DNA of 64,000 bases, taken from assembly GCA_017893485.1 (NCBI GenBank), contig CM030363.1:177973744-178037743 (forward strand), in the 5' to 3' direction. The stretch comes from Hemerocallis citrina. Its lineage: Eukaryota > Streptophyta > Magnoliopsida > Asparagales > Asphodelaceae. Below are positions 1 through 8,210 of this stretch, piece by piece (within the stretch, counting starts at the first letter, position 1; each line of letters starts with the position of its first letter). Below the pieces are notes generated by a model. That model searched no databases. It saw only the letters and a program-made list of their open reading frames with translations, and was not told the DNA's origin. The position numbers and the translations under genes were made by a program.

Positions 1-114
1 CTGTAGTGGACATATGGCCTCATATCATTTTATTCCAATTATGGTCAAGCTTTTTAAGTTTATTTAGCGTCTCGATTTCACCCCCAGTAGGCACGTGTCC
101 ACGGACAAACCTAG
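1..114 (+). mobile_element. Helitron-like 3' terminus (truncated by window edge)
   Basis: The segment ends in GGCACGTGTCCACGG, a short spacer and CCTAG at 110-114, followed by T. This matches the plant Helitron pattern of a GC-rich hairpin remnant about 10-12 bases before CTAG with T as the next host base. The same terminal string recurs at 3397-3430 and 40021-40054. The hairpin here is eroded. The 5' end would lie left of the window. Nothing coding was seen in it. Confidence 0.5.
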
Positions 115-493
115 TATATATATAGCGGAGATCTAGCAGTGCACAACAGCATATTAATCTATTAAATTCTGCATTTAATATGCATACCCACTGGGATTCA
201 AACCTTGGTTGATCTGGTACGTCTTTCATGCTATGAAACCATAGACTCCAAAATTGTGGAGAGGGTTGAGGGCTTTCTACACTTATATTGTAACACTAAG
301 AAAGCTCAAGCAACACTAAGCTGGCTTCTCATGGCCTCACTAACCTCCATCCTAATCAGTATCAAATTATCAATAACTAATAACCAAGATACATAACATT
401 GTACAATGACAGAAAACCATAATAATCAATCATTCGGAAAGCATCCAAAGTGCAGTCAAGATAGTGTTTAATCATAATCAAGCAATTCAGTAC
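115..493. other. Gene-free stretch between a Helitron end and the citrate synthase fragment
   Basis: AT-rich sequence with a TA run directly after the CTAG at 111-114. I found no recognisable exon. In particular I saw neither the citrate synthase exon that should follow 494-607 nor an upstream RABC exon. The 3' end of the minus-strand Helitron could not be placed here. Confidence 0.5.
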
Positions 494-1040
494 CTTCCCA
501 GTCAAATGAAGCCACATAAGACCCTCAGGTAATGGATCCTCCCCATTGTCTGCAGCAGGTAATACTTTTTGACATTCAGGAATAGACAGCCCCCTAAACC
601 GAATTCCCTAGAAAGTACAAATCAATTTACCTAGTCACAAAAGTTTGGCCTGGATCCAAAATTTTATAAAGAAAATGAACTTTACCTTACATGATATGAA
701 GTCCATTCTCTTACGGAGATTTTAATATATATTACATCTAGAATAAACAGAAACTCACCTCATCTGAATCAAGTAATGACGGTTCCCACAACAATCCAGT
801 CATTCCTCTCATTCCACCAATTACCTACCAAAATGCAATAAGCAAAGAGTTTAACAGTATCAGTTTATTGCTCGCTTTATGACAGTAACATTTCAACCTT
901 TCTCAGTCACCAACGCCTACACATGTAGGCTAGACAGAGGCATAGCATATATGTAAACAAAGTGTCACACATACCATATCGACAGTGATATTCCCAAGTT
1001 GAACCTTTCCATGTTCTGATTTCAGTTTCTTCAAGCGCTC
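494..1040 (-). pseudogene. CSY: Captured fragment of mitochondrial citrate synthase, three exons
   Basis: On the minus strand three exons lie in gene order with correct borders: 1040-975 (22 codons, ERLKKLKSEHGKVQLGNITV start), 824-759 (22 codons, containing GGMRGMTGLLW) and 607-494 (38 codons, [17 protein letters not shown], ending in LTGK). All three are in one phase and give 82 residues without a stop. They match the N-terminal third of plant mitochondrial citrate synthase, the enzyme that joins acetyl-CoA and oxaloacetate in the TCA cycle. The two introns (607/759 and 824/975) are retained, so capture was of genomic DNA. The mitochondrial presequence, catalytic His/Asp residues and C-terminal exons are missing, so no enzyme can be made. 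The intact frame and splice sites suggest recent capture. Identity is high confidence; the capture model is inferred. Confidence 0.85.
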
Positions 1041-1425
1041 CTGTAAGAGATAGTGTGTTGTAACTGAGAAAAGTTTTGATAGTTATGCAAAGGGAGTGAG
1101 ACAGCAAGAGATGCTAAATCTTAACATTATTGTAAGGTGAATAAAAAAAAAATAATTAAGTTCTCAAAAATAACCCCCGTCGCCTGCAAATCTCCCAAAA
1201 TTACAAAAATAACCCCCAAAAAAATTCCACAAAACTCACAAAAAAAATTCTCAAATTTTCCAAAATTTAGTACAACAAAAGATCGGACCGTACCAGCATG
1301 GGATGACCGATCAGACTATTGAGAACAGCCGATTTCTCCGTGCCCTAAGCAGATCAACATCGAGATTAGCACTAAATCAAGAAAATCAACGAATCGAGAA
1401 GAATCTGAGGGTTTATGATACTTAC

Positions 1426-1532
1426 GACGTTGCCAAGGGCGGCGACGTTGAGGAAGGTGGAGGAGCGCTTGGTCTGGAAGACGGTGAAGCTTGGGTGGGG
1501 TTCGGTATATGTGACTTTCACTACACTTTTGA
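1426..1532 (-). pseudogene. Unidentified captured exon
   Basis: A minus-strand open block encodes VVKVTYTEPHPSFTVFQTKR and continues to AALGNV, ending at a strong donor (GTAAGT at 1425-1420). The upstream border CTGAAG fits an acceptor. The composition is protein-like and richer in GC than its surroundings, as for the neighbouring captured exons. I do not recognise the family. It lies upstream of the citrate synthase fragment on the minus strand but is not part of that protein. Confidence 0.4.
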
Positions 1533-2631
1533 CTTCAGAAAACTCGAAGATGTAAAAATAAAACAAAATATTGATCGATGCATGATTTCATGCTTGTATG
1601 TCATCAGAACTCCATCCATGTACACATAGAAACAACCGCACCCAGTTGATTATAGTAACTTACATCCATGCTAAATAAAAACTTGGTGTTGCTTACACAC
1701 TCCATACTTCAGTTTTTTTTTTGCTTGACACTGATAGCCTGTATCACTGTAATATAATGCGACCATCACACAAAATTTAATGTGTTTCCCTGATGTTTTA
1801 TGCATGCATGATTACATCTATGATGCATGCTATCATTTCTCAACAAAGTCGTATACGTCTAGATGCATGTTAGAGTATCTTAAAAAATGAATGAGCAGTT
1901 TAACAAAAGTTTTAACTGGAAATTTAATATTTCAGTGGATTATTGCCAGATTGATAAATAATCTCTTGTGTCTTATCATATACAGACTACATTATGGATC
2001 TTATACTGGTCCCTTTTTTCTAAAAGAAAGACTTGAAAAGTAGAGATAATTTGGACAACCCTCACCATGAACACCATTTTGATAAAAAGTTGTGGGTGGA
2101 AAGGAGGCATTTGATAATTGAAACCCCAAGTCTGGGCAATCTGCTCCAACTGCACCTGAACACACGCGCACACACAAAAAGGTCATATTTTATTCATATA
2201 GACTACCTTATTCGTAATTGTTAATGTTATTGTTATTTTAGAGGTTATGACTTCTTACAATCTTTGAAGCAAGGGAAGCTAGAAACATTCAGAATGTTAG
2301 TGAATCCCTCTTTACAGTCACATCTGTGGTTTAGACCTGGTAACCTCACACACTCTCCAGCTCCACAGTAGGACCATAAACATGCTGTCATTAGGAAAAA
2401 TAGTTTTTTTCAGCTACTCTCTGATCATGTTCCACCCTCATCAATGGTCAAAATGTCCAGCAAAGGAAGAAGATACGGGAAGTAGGACTTCTCAGTCATT
2501 GTTGACCATAATTCTATCGACCTTGCAGACGATAATTTTTAGGATATAGAAAAGGAATACTCAGCTTGTGTACTTATACAGAGATATAAGTTAGTAACAC
2601 CCCAAAAACTACAGGACAACGAAATACACAC
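1533..2631. other. Intergenic filler with one weak exon-like block
   Basis: Mostly AT-rich with no recognisable gene. Around 2045-2160 on the minus strand a block beginning after an AG border is open in two frames and ends near GTGAGG. It resembles a captured exon, but I cannot assign it to a family and two overlapping frames compete. Nothing else was supported. Confidence 0.35.
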
Positions 2632-2712
2632 CAGAAGCATGACATTTTCTTGTTACTGCTTGTCTTTATGAGCCTGTTGCAACTCTGACACTTCTTGCTG
2701 TAATTGCTCCAC
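2632..2712 (-). pseudogene. Captured exon of a plant TBC-domain Rab-GAP (coiled-coil part)
   Basis: The minus-strand exon of 27 codons starts VEQLQQEVSELQQAHKDKQ, meets a TAA stop, and continues QENVMLL. It is flanked by AG and GT. Plant TBC/RabGAP proteins carry a very similar stretch (VEQLxQEVxELRxxLADKQEQExAML) in their C-terminal coiled coil, downstream of the catalytic TBC domain that stimulates GTP hydrolysis by Rab GTPases. The stop is explained by a single CAA to TAA change. No catalytic Arg or Gln finger is present. Assignment rests on a short coiled-coil motif, so another coiled-coil protein is possible. Confidence 0.55.
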
Positions 2713-3396
2713 CTATCAAATGAATCATGAAATACCCAAGTTAACTCGTATACATCTAGCGAATAGCAAGAGCATATGTGGAAACAGATTAGTAAGTACA
2801 GAAGTTCAATTTATTTTCTAAACTACTGAAAGCAAATGACTCCATTCCCACCTAAGGTAGGAACTACTGAATATTGATGCCAAAAGAAAGAGGTCCAATC
2901 AGAGAACACGCGATCTTTTCTCCTCAAACAATCTGCATAACTCAACCATTGTTGAAATAATTATTCAGATCATATAGTGTTTTGCATCACTGCCTACAGC
3001 AACACACCAAAGGAGAGAATCAACCACCAAAAGTCTTAAATGAGAATCAACAATATAATTTCAAAGGAGGCCTGTATATAGTGGATGATTGTATTAGAAA
3101 GGTGGTTGTATTTGTTTACAATCAGTTTTTTTTTCCTGTCATGGTGCATATTTTTAATTAAGATAGGCAATAAAGATAGGTTTTTGAAGAATTGGATAAG
3201 TCAATATTTAGATATTTAAGGGCAATAAAGATAAATTCCTAAAAAACTGAAACAATTTAACGAATAATTGTTAAAGATGTATAAAGAGGTATAGTGAATG
3301 ACTTTTGATCATCCAACCAAAGATGTATAATGCATAAATTTATATGCAGTTCATCCAACCAAATAACTCCAAATAAATTTATATGCAGTTCCGAAT
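2713..3396. other. Gene-free AT-rich stretch, body of a small Helitron
   Basis: No recognisable exon. The part from about 3100 has short repeated phrases such as GGCAATAAAGATA (3166 and 3220) and AAATTTATATGCAGTT (3337 and 3374). It leads into the Helitron 3' end at 3397-3430, so it is probably the body of a small non-autonomous plus-strand Helitron whose 5' end I could not fix. Confidence 0.4.
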
Positions 3397-3430
3397 ACGT
3401 GCCGTAGGCACGTGCCACGGGCATACCTAG
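3397..3430 (+). mobile_element. Helitron 3' terminus with perfect hairpin
   Basis: ACGTGCC-GTA-GGCACGT (3397-3413) forms a perfect 7-bp stem with a 3-base loop. A 13-base spacer follows, then CTAG at 3427-3430 and a T. This is the textbook plant Helitron 3' structure (stem-loop then CTRR, next base T). It lies inside the captured-gene mosaic but on the opposite strand to it, so it marks a separate nested element. Confidence 0.75.
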
Positions 3431-3564
3431 TGTTAATATAATTTTGAACTAAAATAAGGCTTCTAGCAAAAGATAAATCTTAAATGAGATAAAATAATAA
3501 TTGTGGGAAAATCACTACCTTAATATCCATAAATCCCATAATAATAATATGCATCATAGATTAC

Positions 3565-3630
3565 CTGCAAGCACATTGCAGCCTCCAACGTGTTCCAAAT
3601 GTACGTCAGATACAACCTCAGAGCAGTCGT
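3565..3630 (-). pseudogene. ARPC4: Captured exon of Arp2/3 complex subunit 4 (ARPC4)
   Basis: Exactly 22 codons between AG (on minus, before 3630) and GT (after 3565) read TTALRLYLTYIWNTLEAAMC plus LQ. This is the N-terminal segment of ARPC4, a core subunit of the actin-nucleating Arp2/3 complex, where plant proteins have TLRLYLTxIRNTLEAAMCLQ followed by NFPCQEVERH. One substitution (R to W at the usual I-R-N) is visible. The start-codon exon and all downstream exons are absent, so this is a fragment. Splice borders are intact and the orientation matches the other captured exons. Confidence 0.8.
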
Positions 3631-4106
3631 CTACAATTCAACAACCAAAACCCACATAAACAATCAACCAACTAACAGAACCCAAAATAAAATAAAAACC
3701 ATACAAAGTATTGTACCACATAAACAATCAACCAACTAACAAAACCCAAAATAAAATAAAAACCATAAACAGTACAGTATCAATTCTAGAGTCAGCGTAC
3801 GCAAGTTTTAGCCAAAGTCTACCACTAATCAAATCATATAAAATGACATAGATGAACACATTTTTACTTCATTTATTACTTCAGCATTTTAGATCTCCAA
3901 TCTATTTGATTGTTAATTTTGTTTTCTTTTTGAAGATTATTTATTTACATTGAATTGTCATTCTCATAGCTTTATTGCAAAATCTATTCAAACAAACTGA
4001 AGCAGTGAAAGCAAGCAAAAATGGACATAAATGGCATCAATAACTTGTATAATGACAAAGTAAAGTATACATGCTATGTCTCCATTTTTGGGTGAATATC
4101 AAATAC

Positions 4107-4164
4107 CTTAAAGGTGAGGATAGCGAGATATGATGCTTTGCTCTCTGCAAGCAAGACTCTTCAT
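4107..4164 (-). pseudogene. Unidentified captured exon
   Basis: A short minus-strand block flanked by TTTCAG and a possible GTATTT donor encodes RVLLAESKASYLAILTFK in an open frame. The placement between the ARPC4 and DapL fragments and the splice-like borders suggest a further captured exon. I do not recognise the protein. The short length makes coincidence possible. Confidence 0.3.
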
Positions 4165-4617
4165 CTGAAACAAAAGAGATAGTTGGCTTTGTGAATTCAT
4201 GAAATGAATCTAACCAAATCTTTTAAATGTAACAACTTTTATGAATAATACAAATTTTTGTTGATAGTAGCTCCACATGTAAATAATAAGGAGAATTAAA
4301 GAACTTATCGATAAGTAAGTTAATTGAAACTTGAAATGAAAAAGATATAAAGAGTTACATTTGTAGCAAGCACTACCAATTTATCCTGAATCGACTGGGT
4401 ATCCACGATCCATAATAAAATAGTTAATGTAAAGGCTCCTTTTAAAGTAGAAATAAGCATTGGATCTTGACATGAACCAAGTTAAATTTCATAAAATCAT
4501 CTGGTAAAAAACTTAGCGAGAAAGGACGAAGATTAACATCTCCCAAATTAACAACCCACATGCACAAATTAGTGTGTAAAAATGGAGAAAATAAATAGAG
4601 AAAAATGAGAAGCTAAC

Positions 4618-4685
4618 CTTAGAGAACAGATACCCAGCCTTCAATTTCTCCACATTAGCATTGCGAGCAACCTTTGTTGTGTAAG
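4618..4685 (-). pseudogene. DAPL: Captured exon of LL-diaminopimelate aminotransferase
   Basis: The 68-nt minus-strand block, flanked by CAG and GTTAGC, encodes YTTKVARNANVEKLKAGYLF plus SK after a split Ala codon. Plant LL-DAP aminotransferase (AGD2/DapL, plastid lysine synthesis) has AYKTKVSRNxNxxKLQAGYLFPE at the start of its mature domain. The match includes the TKV-RN-N-KL-AGYLF pattern. P to S and E to K changes at the end suggest relaxed selection. The PLP-binding domain is absent. The next exon (IARRRSAHLL) was not found downstream. Confidence 0.65.
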
Positions 4686-5073
4686 CTGAAACAAAACAAA
4701 TTCAAAACACATTGTTAAAAAAGAACCATACTTCACCATAGAAATAAAACTACTATGGTGTCAACCAAATCCTGTAACAATAACATAATTAATACAACCA
4801 TACTTAAGATCCAATAACAATAACATAATTAAGATGAGAATGAACCAAATTTAAAAGGAAAATGAAAATGAATAAGATAATGAACCAAATCTAACATGAC
4901 ACGGCCCGTAGATAGAAATGTATGTGCTTCAAACTTTCCAAGTATGTTTAAAAGGAAAATGAATAACCATGAAACCCGGTACAGGAAAAAGTGACCTCTA
5001 AAGATAATTTTGTGCGTGAACAAAATGGAAAGAACCAAATTTGAAATAGGTAAAGAAAGATTCAGAAGCTCAC

Positions 5074-5192
5074 ATTTGAAGGTTTGTCATCGCCACTCTC
5101 ACTGTTCTTCTTTCCTCCAAATAGACCAACTACACGAAAAGATGTTCTCATTTGGCTCTTTCTGCTACAACGCCATGATAGTGATGGAATGA
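5074..5192 (-). pseudogene. Captured exon of a STIC2-like plastid nucleoid-associated protein (YbaB/EbfC family)
   Basis: On the minus strand the block ends TSFRVVGLFGGKKNSESGDD followed by KPSN and a GTGAGC donor. Plant STIC2/YbaB proteins have a chloroplast transit peptide followed by FRVxGLFGGKK..DDxPSKAGILGNMQNL at the beginning of the mature part. The upstream residues (SLSWRCSRKSQMR) are Ser/Arg-rich, as in a transit peptide. The YbaB DNA-binding domain itself is not present downstream. Recognition rests on the GLFGGKK motif and the exon end, so confidence is moderate. Confidence 0.6.
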
Positions 5193-5400
5193 CATTTAGT
5201 TGACCTAAAACATGAGTTTGTGATATAAATAAATTTAATCTCACACCGGTTAATGCTAGAACTACAAATAAAGGACCAAGATATAGTATGAAAGATTAAT
5301 CATTTCCGCTAGAACTACAAATAATGCTAGAACTACAAACAGAGAAACACATAATAAATAAAAATCTCAATTTGCTAACAACATGCAAGGAAAATCTGAC

Positions 5401-5533
5401 CTTCAGCTTGTTATTATGAATTTCTGCTTCAAATTGTCTATTGAAGACATTAAGTCTAACCATCTTCACTTTCAGTTCACTTATATGCACTTCTTTCTCT
5501 CTACAAATTACCTCTTTATCTTGCAATTGGCCC
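5401..5533 (-). pseudogene. Captured coiled-coil exon of a kinesin-4 (FRA1-like) motor
   Basis: The 133-nt minus-strand exon, flanked by TTAG and GTCAG, encodes GQLQDKEVICREKEVHISEL followed by a 24-residue coiled coil ending NNKLK. Plant KIN-4 kinesins have a closely similar coiled-coil stretch (RGxLxDKxxxxxEKExHIxELKEKxxxLxxxxRQLE) behind the motor domain; these motors influence cellulose microfibril order and cell-wall thickness. There is no motor domain and there are no stops. Heptad-rich sequence can mislead, so other coiled-coil proteins remain possible. Confidence 0.5.
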
Positions 5534-6570
5534 CTAACAAAATGGAAAGAATTGTCATACAATATTGCAGTAAAGAGTATACAAAATTACTGAATTAAAT
5601 TTCACAATTCATGTTTTTGGTGAAGCTTGGTTAAATTAAGCATCAGGCATTATTTGGTTAAATTACTGAATTACATATCAAGAATGCATCAAGCATCAAA
5701 AATGCATTTTGAGAGGAATAGTGTACTGGTCAAATGTAAATTCTGAGATGATCATCATAGGATAGCCTCTTTAGAATCAATAAGCAGGATTCACTTTTTC
5801 TCAAGAATCTGCGACAAACTAACTTAAGTTATCCAACAAACAGTTAGTCTAAATTCTACATAGACCAATTTAATCAGAAGTAGACACAATTTATAGATAT
5901 TTAAAATTAATCAAGCACCAAAATTCTTACATTACTTTTGAAAACTTGTAGCAAAAAATGGATGGTTAGAAATGTTGTTTCACATGAATAAGAAAATTTC
6001 TTAGGCATATACGGATACCAAATAACATCAAACAATACCAGCATCAAGAGAAAAATGCAATTAAAGATAAATTTAAAGCTGGTTTGGGCATTTATTCAAT
6101 AACTCGAAGTGCAAATCATAACCTAGTTATCAACTAAAATCCTAAAATTAATATTGCTGAGAACCCATAACAAAAAACTCAATTAAAATGAATGAACCAA
6201 TATATAGAAAACAACCTCATGTGCTTTCAATTTCTTCCTGAAAAACCCAAATTGAAGAGAAAATTTGAAATGGCTAATCGGGCAAAGATGAAGAAATTGG
6301 CGAAATGGGTTGTTACCTTGGAGTCTAATTAAATGTGGGTCGATCGGGGTTTTGGGCTTGCGAGCAGGCGTCGGAGACGGTTGACGGCTGGAGCAACGGC
6401 GACGGGCGTCGCGACATCGGGAGGGGACACATGCCGAGAGGGGGTGGCGATGTGGCTGTGGTTGCTGCTGTCGACAGAAGGAGAAGAGGAGGAAAGGACA
6501 AAAACCCATATCAAATATCATAATATTGCAGAAAAACTTGCAAATTTTACAGGAGTAGAAGTTTTTATAC
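5534..6570. other. Intron-like AT-rich stretch with a GC-rich block at 6330-6500
   Basis: 5534-6200 is AT-rich with no recognised exon. 6330-6500 is GC-rich and open on several frames of both strands; on the minus strand it reads as a Ser/Pro/Val-rich segment (containing VATPVAVAPAVNRLRRLLAS) that could be another captured first exon or a 5' UTR. It shares CGTCGGAGACGG with 6960-6971, so it may be part of a larger duplication of the promoter block. Confidence 0.35.
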
Positions 6571-6675
6571 CGCTGTGAGAACGAAAAGGAGAGACTTTGC
6601 GGCATCCAGAACTACGGATTCGACCATAGAGACGATAGTCGTCTCGGAGCTTCTTGAAATCACCTCCACCGCCAT
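6571..6675 (-). pseudogene. First-exon-like ORF near the Helitron 5' end
   Basis: On the minus strand an ATG at 6675 opens 35 codons, MAVEVISRSSETTIVSMVES and then VVLDAAKSLLFVLTA, to a GTATAA donor. The ATG follows a block with a TATA-like TATAAAC element and CT-rich leader, so this looks like a captured promoter plus first exon. I do not recognise the protein. Transcription from this promoter would run through all the captured exons below it. Confidence 0.4.
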
Positions 6676-6677
6676 CT

Positions 6678-6961
6678 GAAAGACTGAAACCCTGGGAAAA
6701 GGAGGAAGAGGAGGATAGGGATGGGGACAGATCTCAGGGTTAGAGGAGAGGAGTTTATAAAAGGGGAGGCAAGTTAGGGTTTTTCTTATCTTAGGGTTTT
6801 GGGATTTCGAGGCTGGCGTGAAAGACTGAAACCCTGGGAAAAGGAGGAAGAGGAGGATAGGGATGGGGACAGATCTCAGGGTTAGAGGAGAGGAGTTTAT
6901 AAAAGGGGAGGCAAGTTAGGGTTTTTCTTATCTTAGGGTTTTGGGATTTCGAGGCTGGCGT
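6678..6961 (-). promoter_or_regulatory. 142-bp perfect tandem duplication of a promoter-like block
   Basis: 6678-6819 and 6820-6961 are adjacent copies with no difference that I can see. Each contains, on the minus strand, a CCTTTTATAAACTCC TATA-like element, an AACCCTAA motif (a plant telo-box core) and CT-rich leader sequence directly upstream of the ATG at 6675. The duplication therefore gives two potential TATA boxes 142 bp apart. Perfect identity implies a very recent event. Confidence 0.85.
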
Positions 6962-7030
6962 CGGAGACGGGGACACGGCAGGGGAGAAGGTCGGGAACAG
7001 AGTAGGGGGAGAGATGAGAGAGAGGGAGAC

Positions 7031-7085
7031 GGGGGGGGGGGGGGGGGGGGGAGAGAGAGAGACAGTGAGAAAGAGAGAGAGAGAG
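7031..7085. repeat. Poly-G tract followed by GA microsatellite
   Basis: 21 consecutive G (7031-7051) run into (GA)n with interruptions to about 7085. On the minus strand this is a C-run within a CT-rich leader close to the Helitron 5' end. The tract could form a G-quadruplex and its length may be affected by sequencing error. Confidence 0.9.
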
Positions 7086-7330
7086 AAGGGGATTTATTTT
7101 GGGAAAAGAGAGAGATTGTGTGTTTTTGAATTTGTAGAGTTTGAAATTTGGGCGGGAAAATATGTTTTGTGAGAGTAGATCTGGTCCATTGATTTTGGGA
7201 TAGATTGAATGTGAGCCACCTGATAGCTTTCTTTGTGTTTTATTATATAGATTCTTCTGCATGATTTATTTTATTTTTAATATATTTTTAATGACTGGCA
7301 TGTAATATTCATTTCATTTCATTTATGTAG

Positions 7331-7688
7331 GAAAGTGAAAGAGTTGTTACAAAGAAAGAGGGCATAGACTTTGCCAGAGAATATGGATGCCTATTTCTAG
7401 AGTGCAGCGCAAAGACGAAAGTCAATGTGGAAAAGTGCTTTGAGGAGCTTGTCCTGAAGGTTTGACAACCTTTTTAAAACTTCTATATAACTAGCCAAAA
7501 TTTTGCAAGAAAATTTTTCAAGTTAGCTGGTTATGATTTGCTTAATCATATAAGTAATCTTCATCGCCATGATGCAGATCTTGGATACACCAAGCCTTTT
7601 GGCAGAAGGTTCAGCAAGCGTTAAAAAGAAGAATATCTTTAAGCAGAACCAACCCGAAGCTGATGCTGCAGCAAGCGGTTGTTGCTAA
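7331..7688 (+). CDS. RABC1: RABC/Rab18-type small GTPase, last two exons only
   Basis: Exon 7331-7459 (43 codons, beginning ESERVVTKKEGIDFAREYGC) and exon 7578-7688 (36 codons plus TAA) are joined by a GT/AG intron. They encode the C-terminal part of a plant Rab18-class GTPase. The G5 box is visible as ECSAKT, followed by the conserved NVEKCFEELVLKI helix, a variable tail with NIFKQ, and a terminal GCC, the double-cysteine signal for geranylgeranylation. Rab18-class proteins act in ER and lipid-droplet trafficking. The P-loop, switch regions and NKxD exons are not upstream on this strand; instead a Helitron terminus lies at 7251, inside what would be the preceding intron. The exons are undamaged, so this is either the true 3' end of a gene split by the insertion or a captured fragment. 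Confidence 0.85.
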
Positions 7689-8210
7689 TTACGCTTGTCT
7701 TCAATGTTGACAAACCTTTTGTCTCTTTGATCCCAGTGGTTGATACTGACTTCCACATCCTCAATGTTCAAATCTTTGATCTTCCCCAGTGTCATGTAGC
7801 GATGCTGATGGTGTTTTAAATGTGGTACATATGCTATTTCTTCATGTTTCTTATGTTCATCAATTTCCTATTTCGTGGAATATTAATATCGTATCAATTC
7901 ACATTGCCTTGTACTGTTATCATGTTGTAATTCACATTGCCTTGTACTGTTATCATATTGTTTTAATTTTATTATATATATATATATTAAGTTTCTCGTT
8001 TTCAGAAATGTGTCTGCTTTAAGGGTCAAACTGAGTTTTCTTTCATAAGCGAAACATTTTTATGAGCAGGTATTGATGACATGAGTTTTTCTGATGCTTC
8101 AACCTTTTTTTTCCTCCGAGATTTTTAGGTCTTCCAACCAATACAGTTTTGACCGCAATAAGCCCTAATAAGAACTAGACTTATTAGACCTTTATGAAGA
8201 GGAATGATGA
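7689..8210 (+). other. Probable 3' UTR and downstream flank of the RABC gene
   Basis: Follows the RABC stop directly. AT-rich, with a near-perfect direct repeat of AATTCACATTGCCTTGTACT (7896 and 7930) and a short TA run near 7972. No other gene is seen. The 8-bp hAT target site GGGTAGGT lies at 8211-8218. Confidence 0.5.

Larger units (their letters stand above)
494..7251 (-). mobile_element. Gene-capturing Helitron-like element (3' end not resolved)
   Basis: The 5' terminus on the minus strand at 7251 reads TCTATATAATAAAACAC and is preceded by host A, which matches the plant Helitron 5' consensus and the A/T insertion rule. Reading down the minus strand there are a GC-rich promoter-like block, a first-exon-like ORF, then short exons of at least six unrelated host genes, all in sense and mostly with intact GT/AG borders. 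No Rep/helicase was seen, so the element is non-autonomous. Serial capture of fragments in one orientation is typical of Helitrons; Pack-MULEs are the alternative, but I found no long terminal inverted repeats. The 3' CTRR end on the minus strand was not found, so it may lie left of the window, and plus-strand Helitron ends at 114 and 3430 suggest nested copies. Confidence 0.55.
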
